Origin: Clostridiales bacterium UBA929 | GTDB taxonomy: Bacteria > Bacillota > Clostridia > Oscillospirales > UBA929 | Length of the DNA stretch: 15,691 bases | Reading direction: 5' to 3' | Assembly (NCBI GenBank): GCA_002293625.1 | Contig: DBDP01000186.1 | Span: forward strand, 5,560 to 21,250 | Part shown: one piece after another, positions 1 to 8,421 of the stretch | Layout: every line of letters begins with the position of its first letter | How positions within the stretch are numbered: position 1 is the first letter of the stretch | Position numbers and translations under genes: made by a program | Notes under the pieces: generated by a model | What the model was told of the DNA's origin: nothing | The model's database searches: none | The model's input: only the letters and a program-made list of their open reading frames with translations

Positions 1-158
1 TCGGCACCCAAAGCCGCCAGCGTGTTTTCCAGTTTGTCATAACCCCTGTCGATATGTGACAGCTCGCTAACCTCGCTCACGCCTTCCGCTGCCAGCGCCG
101 CTACAACCAATGCCGCGCCTCCGCGCAGATCGGTTGCCGCGACCGGCGCTCCGCTGAG
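1..158 (-). pseudogene. murA: Displaced 3' continuation of murA in the next frame, cut by the window edge
   Basis: Reading the minus strand from 158 down gives 52 codons without a stop that match the end of MurA: LSGAPVAATDLRGGAAL, then AALAAEG, then HIDRGYDKLE and LAALGA. ATDLR and the HIDRGY segment are conserved in MurA and the Arg of DRGY is part of the active site (Arg397 region in E. coli). The piece starts exactly where the upstream frame loses homology, one base out of register. It is not a separate gene; removing one base from 159-162 would restore a continuous MurA. The true stop codon lies left of the window. Confidence 0.85.
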
Positions 159-1245
159 CTTCGTCTACGCCGTTTACCACCGCCATCCTGTCCCCAACAT
201 GGATATCGGCACCCATCCGCGTCAGCTCGGAAACGTAGTTATACCGTTTCGGGAAGATGTTCTCCGTAAAATATGTTACCCCCTCGGCGGTGCAGGCCGC
301 CGCCATAATGACCGGCTGCGCGTCGGTCGGGAAACCCGGATGCGGCATGGTGTGGATATCCCCCATGGATTTCAACCGCACATTACGGCGTATGCGGACG
401 GAGGAGGCGTCCTCTTCTATGTTAATGGCACAGCCCGCTTCGCTCAGCGCAGAGGTAACGGCTGCGATATCACCGGGTCGCGTATCTCTCAGAAGCGCGT
501 CACCGCCCGCCGTCGCGACCGCCGACAGCAGCGTAGCCGCAACGATACGGTCGGGGATTACGTTGTGTTCCGCGCCGTGCAGCTTCTCGACGCCCTCTAT
601 CGTAACCATCGAACAGCCCGCACCCGATACACGCGCACCCATCGCGTTCAAAAACGCTTGCAAATCCTCTATCTCCGGCTCCCGCGCGGCGTTGCTGATG
701 CGGGTTGTACCCCGCGCCGTGGCGGCTGCGAGCATGATGTTCTCCGTCGCACCCACGCTCGGCATCCTGAGATAGATATCGCGCCCTGTAAGCTCCGCGG
801 CTTTACAGAATATCTCGCCGCCCTCCTCGCGGATCTCCGCGCCCATCCGGCGCAGCGCTTTGAGGTGCATATCAATCGGTCTCGGTCCCAAGTCGCAGCC
901 GCCGGGCTGGCTCAGTTTCGCCTCTTCCGTCCGGGCTAATATCGCCCCCATAAAAAACACCGAGGAACGCATCTCGCGCATCATCCCCTCCGGGATGTTC
1001 GCGAGCGTCATGCCGGCCGGTTCCACCAATACACGCCCGACCCCGTCCCAATCCGCCTTACAGCCGAGATGCCGCAGAATGCGGATGGTGGAATCCACGT
1101 CAAGCAATTGCGGGCAGTTGCGGATTACGCTCGGCTCCTCGCTTAATATGGTCGCCGCCAAGATGGGCAGCACACTGTTTTTTGCGCCCTGTACACGGAC
1201 ACTTCCTCGAAGAGGTTTACCGCCGGAGATTTGAAACGCGTTCAT
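67..1245 (-). CDS. murA: UDP-N-acetylglucosamine 1-carboxyvinyltransferase MurA, frameshifted near the 3' end
   Basis: MurA transfers enolpyruvate from PEP to UDP-GlcNAc, the first committed cytoplasmic step of peptidoglycan synthesis. The frame shows the family pattern throughout: GAKN with the substrate-binding Lys22, the catalytic Cys117 in the PGGCDLGPRP loop, PSVGATEN near 162-169, NAAREPEIEDL near 185-195 and Asp308 in HPGFPTDAQ. I chose the ATG at 1245 because GGAGG (1254-1258) lies 8 nt upstream; a longer GTG start at 1269 has no such site. Family homology stops after codon 362 (160-162); from there the frame reads an unrelated Arg/Gly-rich tail to a stop at 67. The expected C-terminus continues in another frame down to position 1, so one extra base lies within 159-162. 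It follows murG by 59 nt and is presumably co-transcribed. MurA identity is very sure; whether the gene is broken or the base is a sequencing error cannot be told from one sequence. Confidence 0.9.
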   Translation of the reverse strand: MNAFQISGGKPLRGSVRVQGAKNSVLPILAATILSEEPSVIRNCPQLLDVDSTIRILRHLGCKADWDGVGRVLVEPAGMTLANIPEGMMREMRSSVFFMGAILARTEEAKLSQPGGCDLGPRPIDMHLKALRRMGAEIREEGGEIFCKAAELTGRDIYLRMPSVGATENIMLAAATARGTTRISNAAREPEIEDLQAFLNAMGARVSGAGCSMVTIEGVEKLHGAEHNVIPDRIVAATLLSAVATAGGDALLRDTRPGDIAAVTSALSEAGCAINIEEDASSVRIRRNVRLKSMGDIHTMPHPGFPTDAQPVIMAAACTAEGVTYFTENIFPKRYNYVSELTRMGADIHVGDRMAVVNGVDEAQRSAGRGNRSARRRGIGCSGAGSGRRERG

Positions 1246-1304
1246 TCCGTTTTCCTCCGAATCTGTCACAGATACGTTATACTATGATAGATTCGTTTCA
1301 CTTG

Positions 1305-2408
1305 TTACGCTTTTACACGCGTTATCATCAAATCCGCAATCAAACGCGCCGAATCGGCTACGGCAAACGATTTTATTTTTCTGCACATACCTTCACGCCT
1401 GTCACGATCACAAAGCAATTCCTTTATCGCCGCGAGCAGTTTCTCCGCCGTCAGCCCCGCTTCGGGCAGCACCAGCGCGGCGTCGCCGAGCATTTTTGCG
1501 TTGGCCGTTTGATGATCCGCCACAACGTTCGGGCTGGGGATAATCACAGCAGCTTTCCCCGCCGCCGAAATCTCCGCCAGCGTAGACGCGCCGCCCCGGC
1601 AAATCATGACGTCCGCAGCCGCGCAAGCGTCGGGCATGTTATAAATATAATCGACAAGGCGTAACCCAGTCACTCCGTCAAAGACCAAACCGCGCGAGTT
1701 TGCTTCTTCTTTCAAAGAATAGTACCGCTTGGGTCCGGCGGCGTGAATATGCTGAATCTCGCCGTTTTCCCGCGCCATCATCTCTAAGATTATGCGGTTC
1801 ATGTCCCCCGCGCCCTGCGAACCGAGGATGCTTACGACGGCAGGGCGGCTGTCCAACCGCAAGCGTTCCCGCGCGAGTGTGCGGTTCGCCGTAAAGAATT
1901 CGGGGCGCACCGGCGTTCCGACCACATGCACCCGATTTTTATTCTCATATGCGGCGCGGCAGGATTCCATCCCCACAAGCACGGCATCGGCGCGTTTCGC
2001 GATCATGCGCGTCGTCACACCCGGAAAGGCGTTGGATTCATGCACAAGTACGGGGATTTTTCGCTTAATCGCGGCTCGTAATGTGGGGAAAGAGGCGTAT
2101 CCGCCGGTTCCGAGCACGGAATCGGGTTGAAACCGTTTCAATATCTTGCTCGCGGAACGTCCTGCGGCGTTCGCTTTCACCACCGCTCCCGCATTGCGCA
2201 GCATTGCTTTCGGCGACATGGAGTGCGTAAGGGAACGCACATCCACAAACTCAATCGGAAACCCTTCGCGCGGCACGAGATCGCACTCCATCCCCCGCGG
2301 CGCGCCGACAAACAGAACCTCATGCCCTTTGTCCCGCAGAACGCGCGCCACCGCGAGACCGGGATTGATATGCCCGCCCGAACCGCCGCAAGTGATAATG
2401 AATTTCAT
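1305..2408 (-). CDS. murG: UDP-GlcNAc:undecaprenyl-PP-MurNAc-pentapeptide GlcNAc transferase MurG
   Basis: MurG adds GlcNAc to lipid I to form lipid II at the cytoplasmic face of the membrane. The 367-residue length is normal. The N-terminal GT-B domain has the glycine-rich TCGGSGGHINP loop (7-16), GTGGYASFP (100-108) and HESNAFPG (123-130). The C-terminal domain has GSQGA and the UDP-GlcNAc-binding segment CRGGASTLAE, followed by PSPNVVADHQTANA. CRGGAST replaces the more usual SRAGAST, a mild variation. The ATG at 2408 has GGGGAGGT just upstream. It begins 20 nt after ftsW, a tight operon arrangement that links lipid II completion to the flippase/polymerase genes. Confidence 0.97.
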   Translation of the reverse strand: MKFIITCGGSGGHINPGLAVARVLRDKGHEVLFVGAPRGMECDLVPREGFPIEFVDVRSLTHSMSPKAMLRNAGAVVKANAAGRSASKILKRFQPDSVLGTGGYASFPTLRAAIKRKIPVLVHESNAFPGVTTRMIAKRADAVLVGMESCRAAYENKNRVHVVGTPVRPEFFTANRTLARERLRLDSRPAVVSILGSQGAGDMNRIILEMMARENGEIQHIHAAGPKRYYSLKEEANSRGLVFDGVTGLRLVDYIYNMPDACAAADVMICRGGASTLAEISAAGKAAVIIPSPNVVADHQTANAKMLGDAALVLPEAGLTAEKLLAAIKELLCDRDRREGMCRKIKSFAVADSARLIADLMITRVKA

Positions 2409-2428
2409 CTTTTACCTCCCCACAAACA

Positions 2429-3613
2429 TCACGCGGGGCTGTACGCCGGAATCTGCCGGCTCACCGACAGGATAATCCCCATCTCTGCCATTTGGATGAG
2501 AAGCGACGACCCTCCGTAAGAGAAGAAGGGCATCGAGATGCCGGTCACCGGAATCAGATTGGTGACAACGGCCACGTTCAGAAATACTTGAATGGCCAGC
2601 AGCGCCGTCACGCCGGAAACCATCAGCGTGCCGAAACGGTCGCGAGCGTGCAGCGCGATCCAAAACCCCCGTACAATCAATAACAAGAACAAAAACAACA
2701 CCAACACCGCGCCGAACAACCCCAACTCCTCACAGAGGACAGAAAACACAAAATCGTTATGCGGCTCCGGCAGATACGAGAACTTTTGGCGGCTCTGCCC
2801 CAACCCCAACCCCAGCCAGCCGCCCGAAGCGATGGCGTATAACGACTGCACCGTTTGCCACCCTTTGCCGAGCTGATCCGACCACGGATCCTGCCAAATG
2901 GCGATGCGCGCGCTCGCGTACTCGGTAAAGTTAATCAAAACGAACATAGCGGCGGCACCGATACCGCCTACCGCGATAATCCAGCGGTACGCAAGACCGC
3001 CTATAAACAGCATGACACCGCCAACCGCGATTATTAAGATCATCGCGGAAAAGTGCGGCTCCAGCGCGATTAAACCTGTCACAACTACGAGAATGCCGAG
3101 GAACGGCGCGACCGAACGAACCGTCGGTATCAGCCGCTTATCCGCAAACCTTTCGGGGCGCGAGGATATCATCGTCGCGAACATTAGTATTACCGCGATT
3201 TTTGCGATCTCAGAGGGTTGAATGTTAAAGAATCCGAGGTTGATCCAGCGAACGGCTCCCTTATCGTCCGATCCGATGAACAGCACCAAGATAAGCAGAA
3301 TCACCGACAATACGATTCCCGGCAGCGAGAACACGCTGAAGTAGGCGTAGTTCAGGCGAGACACCAGCATCATCGCGGCAAACCCCAGCACCATAAAGAT
3401 GCCTTGGCGCGTCACGTAATAAGAAGGACCGACTTCCTCCCCCAGCGCGTAACTGGCCGAGAACATCATCACCAGCCCGATACCGTTCAGTAGCACGACC
3501 AACAGCGCAAACGGCAGATCAATCGGTCCCTTGGAGGGCTTTTCTATCTCCCGCTTGGCTTTCTCGAGCTGCCTGACCTGTTCCACCGGCACCAGCATTT
3601 TTTGATCATCCAT
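2429..3613 (-). CDS. ftsW: SEDS-family peptidoglycan glycosyltransferase FtsW/SpoVE
   Basis: This is a multi-pass membrane protein of the SEDS family that polymerises lipid II and works with a class B PBP. From the start used here it is 394 residues, with a hydrophilic N-terminal arm of about 30 residues and then about ten hydrophobic segments. Family marks are QPSEIAKI (132-139), EPHFS (185-189), GKGWQTVQSLYAIASGG (249-265), LPEPHNDFVFS with the presumed catalytic Asp287, and GISMPFFSYGGSSL (358-371). The ATG at 3613 is preferred because AGGAGGG (3620-3626) stands 6 nt ahead; an ATG 33 nt further upstream lacks a good site. Position between mraY and murG fits division FtsW or sporulation SpoVE; sequence alone does not separate the two. 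No murD lies between mraY and this gene. Confidence 0.95.
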   Translation of the reverse strand: MDDQKMLVPVEQVRQLEKAKREIEKPSKGPIDLPFALLVVLLNGIGLVMMFSASYALGEEVGPSYYVTRQGIFMVLGFAAMMLVSRLNYAYFSVFSLPGIVLSVILLILVLFIGSDDKGAVRWINLGFFNIQPSEIAKIAVILMFATMISSRPERFADKRLIPTVRSVAPFLGILVVVTGLIALEPHFSAMILIIAVGGVMLFIGGLAYRWIIAVGGIGAAAMFVLINFTEYASARIAIWQDPWSDQLGKGWQTVQSLYAIASGGWLGLGLGQSRQKFSYLPEPHNDFVFSVLCEELGLFGAVLVLFLFLLLIVRGFWIALHARDRFGTLMVSGVTALLAIQVFLNVAVVTNLIPVTGISMPFFSYGGSSLLIQMAEMGIILSVSRQIPAYSPA

Positions 3614-3683
3614 TCGCAACCCTCCTGTCTCCGCAGGGGACGGCATCCCCCATATCCGCGGGCGAACACAGCTCGCCCCTCCT

Positions 3684-4652
3684 TCACACGAACCATCCCG
3701 CTATGCAAAGCAATACGCTCGCAAGCGAAAACACCAAAAAAACCTTCTTTTCCTTCCAGCCGCACATCTCAAAATGGTGATGGATCGGCGACATCTTAAA
3801 GATGCGTTTGCCGCCGGTCAGTTTGTAGTAGCTTACTTGCAACACCACCGACAGAAGCTCAATCAGATATACAAGCCCCACCACAAGCAGTATCAGCGGA
3901 TTGTTCAGCGCGAACGCGAGACCGCACAGCGCACCCCCGATAAACAGCGATCCCGTATCGCCCATAAAAACCTTCGCGGGATGGAAGTTAAACCACAAGA
4001 ACCCCAGCAAGCTCCCGGCAAGCGCTCCCGAAAAAACGGACACGCCCGCGTTTTCCGCGCGCAGCCCCAATAGCCCGAACAGTATCGCGACCGGCAGCGT
4101 TACGCCGGACAGCAGACCGTCCAGCCCGTCTGTAAAGTTCACCGCGTTGACAACACCGGTGATGAACAGGATGCCGAGCGTTATGTAGACCGGCCACGGA
4201 AGGGTAAATGTTATCTGCGTAAAGGGGATGGTAATTGTATCCGACAGAGCGCCGATATAGCGCATCAGCGATAAAAAGGCGGCGGCGGCGGATAGTTGCA
4301 GCAGCAGTTTCTGCGGCGCGGTTAAGCCTTGATTGCGTTTTTTGCGCACCTTCGCGAGATCGTCCACAAAGCCGATAATCCCATATGTCCACGCAAACCC
4401 CAGAATCAAGAGATGTGCGTAGTGTCCGTCCCGCATCTCCGTCCAGCCGATACCGACCATCGCGGCTGTGATTGCAAGCATGAAGAAGAATCCGCCCATC
4501 GTGGGCGTTCCCTCTTTTGATTTATGCCAGTTCGGTCCAACCTCAAGGATTTTCTGACCCAGTTTGAGACGGCGCAGCAACGGCAGCAGAAGCCGCCCGA
4601 ACACCAAAGCTCCGCAAAACCCGATAACCGCCGAAAGGATCATATTTGTCAT
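3684..4652 (-). CDS. mraY: Phospho-N-acetylmuramoyl-pentapeptide transferase MraY
   Basis: MraY transfers phospho-MurNAc-pentapeptide to undecaprenyl phosphate, making lipid I in the membrane. The 322-residue protein is mostly hydrophobic helices and carries the diagnostic cytoplasmic loops: HKSKEGTPTMGG (43-54), DDLAKVRKKRNQGL with the metal-binding pair Asp97-Asp98, NFTDGLDGL (172-180), GDTGSL (231-236) and SPIHHHFE (288-295). The ATG at 4652 overlaps the murE stop by 4 nt (ATGA), pointing to translational coupling; GGGAG lies 8 nt upstream. A much longer open frame extends upstream but runs antisense-free through murE and is not MraY-like. Canonical clusters have murF directly before mraY; here murE abuts it. 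Confidence 0.97.
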   Translation of the reverse strand: MTNMILSAVIGFCGALVFGRLLLPLLRRLKLGQKILEVGPNWHKSKEGTPTMGGFFFMLAITAAMVGIGWTEMRDGHYAHLLILGFAWTYGIIGFVDDLAKVRKKRNQGLTAPQKLLLQLSAAAAFLSLMRYIGALSDTITIPFTQITFTLPWPVYITLGILFITGVVNAVNFTDGLDGLLSGVTLPVAILFGLLGLRAENAGVSVFSGALAGSLLGFLWFNFHPAKVFMGDTGSLFIGGALCGLAFALNNPLILLVVGLVYLIELLSVVLQVSYYKLTGGKRIFKMSPIHHHFEMCGWKEKKVFLVFSLASVLLCIAGWFV

Positions 4653-6079
4653 TGCATCAACTCCCGCACAATTTCTCTCTCGTCCATATAGGTCTTCACG
4701 CCGTTGATTTCTTGGTATGTCTCCTGTCCCTTGCCCAGCAGTATCACGGTATCGCCCTCCGCCGCCCCTTCCAGTGCGGCGCGTATGGCTTCCCGCCTGT
4801 CTGTTACCGCTCGGGCGCTTGCGTCCATTCCCGCGAGGACGTCGCGGATGATGGCTTCGGGATTCTCTGTGCGGGGGTTGTCGGAGGTAACGATGCACAC
4901 ATCGGCGTGTTTTTGCGCCGCCGCGCCCATCAGCGGGCGCTTGGTTTTATCGCGGTCGCCGCCGCAGCCGAACACGGCAATCAGTCTGCCCTTCGTAAAC
5001 CCCCGTGCCGCGAGTAACGCGGATTCCACCGATTCCGGCGTGTGCGCATAGTCGATCACGACGGTAAACCCTTGCCGCACCGGCACCGTTTCCATCCGCC
5101 CGACCACCGGCGGCACATCCGGTAAAGCGCGGCACAGCTCGTTAAGCGGAAAGCCCAACGCGCAGGCGCACGCGAGCGCGGTCAGCGCGTTGCGCACCGA
5201 AAACATCCCCGGCGTACCCCAAGAGGTGTTTGCTGTATCCATCTTCGTGTTTACGGAGAACGACACGCCGTCCGGCAGCAACTTGATGTCCGCCGCCGAA
5301 AACTCCGCCGCGCCTTCAACCGAACAGGTCAGCGCGTCCGGCAGTTCCTCCGCGAGACGCCGCCCGTAGGGGTCGTCTACATTGACGATACTCCTGCCGC
5401 ACTGCGAAAACAAGCGCTTCTTGGCGGCAAAATAGCCGTCCAAGCCGCCATGATAATCCAAATGGTCGTGCTGGAGGTTCAGGAACGCTCCCGCGGCAAA
5501 CCGAATCCCTGCCGTCCGCTGTTGATCCAGCGCGATGCTCGAAACCTCCATCACGCAGTATTCGCAACCCCTCGCGACCATCTCGGCAAACAGGTTATGC
5601 AGGGTCACGGCGTCCGGCGTGGTGGGCGCGGTGCGCGCAAGAGAAAGCTCCTCCCCGCCCGCAAAGTCGCCGTTTGTACCGATTAAGCCGGATTTCGCTC
5701 CGCTTACGCGCTCGATAAGACCCTTAATGATATGTGTGACCGTTGTTTTCCCTTTTGTACCGGTCACGCCGATAATTTTGAGCTTTTCCGCAGGGTTCCC
5801 AACCGCGCATGCGGCGAGACGCGCCAGCGCGGCGCGTCCGTCCGGCACGACGACATGCGGCACGGAGGAGTCCAGCGGCTTCTCGGACACGATCATTGAC
5901 GCGCCCTTTTGAAGAGCCTCCTCTATATAGTTGTGCCCGTCTTCGCCGGTTCCCGATACGGCAACGAACACGTCGCCCGCCTTCATCCTCCGGGTGTCGC
6001 ATTGTACGCCGCTCACCTCGCGATCCGGCGACAGGATGTTTGACGTATCCAGCGACTTTAATAAGGTGAATAGCGTCAT
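4649..6079 (-). CDS. murE: UDP-MurNAc-tripeptide synthetase MurE, meso-diaminopimelate type
   Basis: MurE ligates the third stem-peptide residue to UDP-MurNAc-L-Ala-D-Glu using ATP. The 476 residues show the Mur ligase order: N-terminal UDP-binding domain with SGVQCDTRRMKAGDVFVA (23-40), P-loop TGTKGKTT (106-113), TTPD (153-156), EVSSIALDQ (178-186), HDHLDYHG (204-211), the Lys expected to be carbamylated in FAAKKRLF (Lys220), GRME (327-330), DYAHTP (343-348) and GCGGDRDKTKRP (371-382). The DNPR motif at 400-403 is known to mark meso-diaminopimelate rather than lysine specificity, so an A1gamma-type wall is inferred. Start ATG 6079 has GGAGGG 5 nt upstream. It begins 12 nt after the PBP gene and overlaps mraY by 4 nt. 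Confidence 0.97.
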   Translation of the reverse strand: MTLFTLLKSLDTSNILSPDREVSGVQCDTRRMKAGDVFVAVSGTGEDGHNYIEEALQKGASMIVSEKPLDSSVPHVVVPDGRAALARLAACAVGNPAEKLKIIGVTGTKGKTTVTHIIKGLIERVSGAKSGLIGTNGDFAGGEELSLARTAPTTPDAVTLHNLFAEMVARGCEYCVMEVSSIALDQQRTAGIRFAAGAFLNLQHDHLDYHGGLDGYFAAKKRLFSQCGRSIVNVDDPYGRRLAEELPDALTCSVEGAAEFSAADIKLLPDGVSFSVNTKMDTANTSWGTPGMFSVRNALTALACACALGFPLNELCRALPDVPPVVGRMETVPVRQGFTVVIDYAHTPESVESALLAARGFTKGRLIAVFGCGGDRDKTKRPLMGAAAQKHADVCIVTSDNPRTENPEAIIRDVLAGMDASARAVTDRREAIRAALEGAAEGDTVILLGKGQETYQEINGVKTYMDEREIVRELMQ

Positions 6080-6091
6080 ATCAACCCTCCG

Positions 6092-8359
6092 TTACCCGTC
6101 ATCGTCCCGCACGTCCGTCTTGCGGAATTCCACCTGTATCACGGTGCCGTAAGGGACTTCCTCTCCCGCGTATTCCTGCCACGCCGCCTTTAAGGCGGAC
6201 GATCCCGATACCGCCTGCGCCCCTATCGGGCGCATGTAAACACCCGCGTTTGTTAGGATTTCTCTGGCTTTCTCCGGCGTTTCACCGATGACGCTGGGTA
6301 CGATGACCGATCCTTCCGGCTTCTCATCGCCGGTGTATAGGATCATCTCTGTGTTGGCCGGCACGAGGACACCAGCGGCGGGAAGTTGAACGTTGACCGT
6401 CGCGCCCTCGCCGACAACGCGGACTTTCAATCCGGCTTGTTCGGCGGTCTTCTTTGCGTCGGCTACCAAAGATTCTTTTACAAAGGGAACCGTCACGTCC
6501 ACTGTCATGGCTTCGGCGTCGGTATATTGCGGCGCGACGCCCAAATACGGCAGTACGTCTGCGATAATCTTGCCCGCGACGGGAGCCGCCATATAACCGC
6601 CCATCCGTTGGCCGCGCTCCAACCCCGGCTCATCAAGCATCACCAACACGGCAATCTGCGGGTTATCGGCCGGTGCGAATCCGCCGAACGAAACAACGTA
6701 CAGCCCCTTCTCGCTCGCGCCGGGGATATCGCGCTTCTGCGAAGTCCCCGTCTTCCCGGCGACGCGGTAACCCTTGACATAAGCGTTGGAGCCGGTACCC
6801 TGAAGGACACACTGCTCCATATATGAGCGCATGGTGGCGCTGGTTTCGGAGGAAATGACCTGCCGCACGATGGTCGGCTCGGTTTTCTCCACCGTGCGCC
6901 CCTCGCTGTCCGCCACTTCGGAAAGGAGATGCGGTTTCATCAGATAGCCGCCGTTGGCAAGTGAACACATTGCCGTAATCATTTGAATCGGCGTGACCTT
7001 AAACGTTTGCCCAAAAGAATAGACAGCCTGTGCCGACGCTTGGCTGGAGTAAGATTCATACGGAGCAACAATCCCTTTTGCCTCTCCTTGAAGGTCAATG
7101 CCGGTGGCATCCATAAACCCGAACGCACGCATGTAGTTATAAAAATTCTGCGGTCCCACCGCGTTTCCGATGGCGATGAAAGCGGGGTTGCAGGAGTGCA
7201 GCAGCGACTCTAAAAACGATTGGCTTCCGTGACCGCCCGCTTTGTGGCATCCGATGCGAAAACCGCCCACTTGCACCGCTCCGTCGCAGACAAAACGTTT
7301 GGTGTTCGGATCGAATGAATTTTCTTCCAAAGCCATCGCGGCGGTGAAAACCTTGAACACCGAACCCGGTTCGTAAGTGTCGTTAATAGCTTTATTACGC
7401 CACTGCGCCTGCTGTGCGTCCGACAACGCTTGAGAATACTCATCGTCAGAGAGCAATCCCAATGAGTTGCGGATTTCCTCGTCCGCGATAACCCGCGGCT
7501 CGTTGAGATCGAAATCCCCTTTCGTCGCCATTGCTAAAATAGCGCCGGTATTTGGATCCATCACGATTACACTGCCGCGGTTCGCGACGTCGTTATCGAT
7601 CACGGCGGTTTCCAAGTGCTTTTCCACAAAGTGCTGGATTGTCTCATCGATGGTTAAAACAAGATTCTGCCCTTCCTCGGCGTCGTAATACATTTCATAT
7701 TGGTCGGGCGGCGGAATCCCCTTCCCTGTCTTCGCCGAAACCGTCTGTCCCGGCGTGCCGCTGAGTTTTTTATTGTAAACGGCTTCCAGCCCCATCGAAC
7801 CGGCTCCGTCGTTGTTGACGAACCCTATGATGTTGGACGCAAGCGACCCGTTGGGGTAATACCGCTTACTGCCCGGTTCCAAGAAAATCATACCCGTCAG
7901 TTTATTCTCGTTGATGAATTCGCGCACCATGTCGGCGGTTTCTTTCTCCACTTGCTCTTTAATCTTCTCGTTTGCGCGGTGTTTCATCGCGATTTTCTTC
8001 ACAACCGTTTCCCGATCCACTCCGAGCAGCGCCGTGAGTCCATCGGCAATCAGCGTCTCTTTATCCTCCTTTATGTCTTGGGGAGATATGCACACCGTTT
8101 CGACGCTCGCGGACATCGCCAGCACCGCTCCGTTTCGGTCATAAATCGTACCGCGTCCGGGGGTAATGGTGAACGAGCGTGTCTGTTGATCCAGCACTCT
8201 CTGTTCCAGTTCCGCGTGTGAGTCGATTGCGATATTATATAGCTTCATAAACAACGGGATAAACATGGCAATGCCAAAGATGCCGGTGAGAACCAGCACC
8301 CTTGTCAGGATCATTCGGTTGTATCTGTACTTAAACGGAACGCGCCCCTTCTTCTCCAT
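6092..8359 (-). CDS. Class B penicillin-binding protein (FtsI/SpoVD type transpeptidase) with two PASTA domains
   Basis: This is a bitopic septal D,D-transpeptidase that cross-links peptidoglycan outside the cytoplasmic membrane. The 755-residue protein has a basic cytoplasmic tail, a transmembrane segment near 18-40, a dimerisation/pedestal region with the conserved RGTIYDRNG (69-77), the catalytic domain with SVFK (nucleophile Ser333), SCN (389-391) and KTGTS (536-540), then two PASTA-like repeats at about 619-677 and 684-746. The ATG at 8359 is chosen because GAGGAGG (8369-8375) stands 9 nt ahead; an earlier ATG or TTG would place that site inside the coding region. Location after ftsL and before murE fits both division PBP2B/FtsI and sporulation SpoVD. 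Only one such gene is present, unlike the pbpB-spoVD pair of Bacillus subtilis, so it may serve division. Confidence 0.94.
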   Translation of the reverse strand: MEKKGRVPFKYRYNRMILTRVLVLTGIFGIAMFIPLFMKLYNIAIDSHAELEQRVLDQQTRSFTITPGRGTIYDRNGAVLAMSASVETVCISPQDIKEDKETLIADGLTALLGVDRETVVKKIAMKHRANEKIKEQVEKETADMVREFINENKLTGMIFLEPGSKRYYPNGSLASNIIGFVNNDGAGSMGLEAVYNKKLSGTPGQTVSAKTGKGIPPPDQYEMYYDAEEGQNLVLTIDETIQHFVEKHLETAVIDNDVANRGSVIVMDPNTGAILAMATKGDFDLNEPRVIADEEIRNSLGLLSDDEYSQALSDAQQAQWRNKAINDTYEPGSVFKVFTAAMALEENSFDPNTKRFVCDGAVQVGGFRIGCHKAGGHGSQSFLESLLHSCNPAFIAIGNAVGPQNFYNYMRAFGFMDATGIDLQGEAKGIVAPYESYSSQASAQAVYSFGQTFKVTPIQMITAMCSLANGGYLMKPHLLSEVADSEGRTVEKTEPTIVRQVISSETSATMRSYMEQCVLQGTGSNAYVKGYRVAGKTGTSQKRDIPGASEKGLYVVSFGGFAPADNPQIAVLVMLDEPGLERGQRMGGYMAAPVAGKIIADVLPYLGVAPQYTDAEAMTVDVTVPFVKESLVADAKKTAEQAGLKVRVVGEGATVNVQLPAAGVLVPANTEMILYTGDEKPEGSVIVPSVIGETPEKAREILTNAGVYMRPIGAQAVSGSSALKAAWQEYAGEEVPYGTVIQVEFRKTDVRDDDG

Positions 8360-8421
8360 TTGAGCAAGCCTCCTCATCAAAGTATACGGCCAGTCCTTAT
8401 GAGGTAGAACATGTTAAATAT

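Noticed and set aside
199..939. Long plus-strand open frame opposite murA
   Set aside because: It is Arg/His-rich with no family pattern and lies antisense to a gene with clear conserved motifs; it is a GC-rich shadow frame. The same holds for plus-strand frames across all other genes, for example 7700-8221.
1276..1304. Possible promoter for murA in the murG-murA spacer (TATAAC)
   Set aside because: The best -35 at proper distance reads CAAGTG, which is too far from consensus; co-transcription from the dcw promoter explains expression.
4653..4898. Upstream extension of the mraY frame by 82 codons
   Set aside because: It is a shadow of the murE 3' end with Arg/Gly-rich composition; MraY begins at the ATG overlapping the murE stop.
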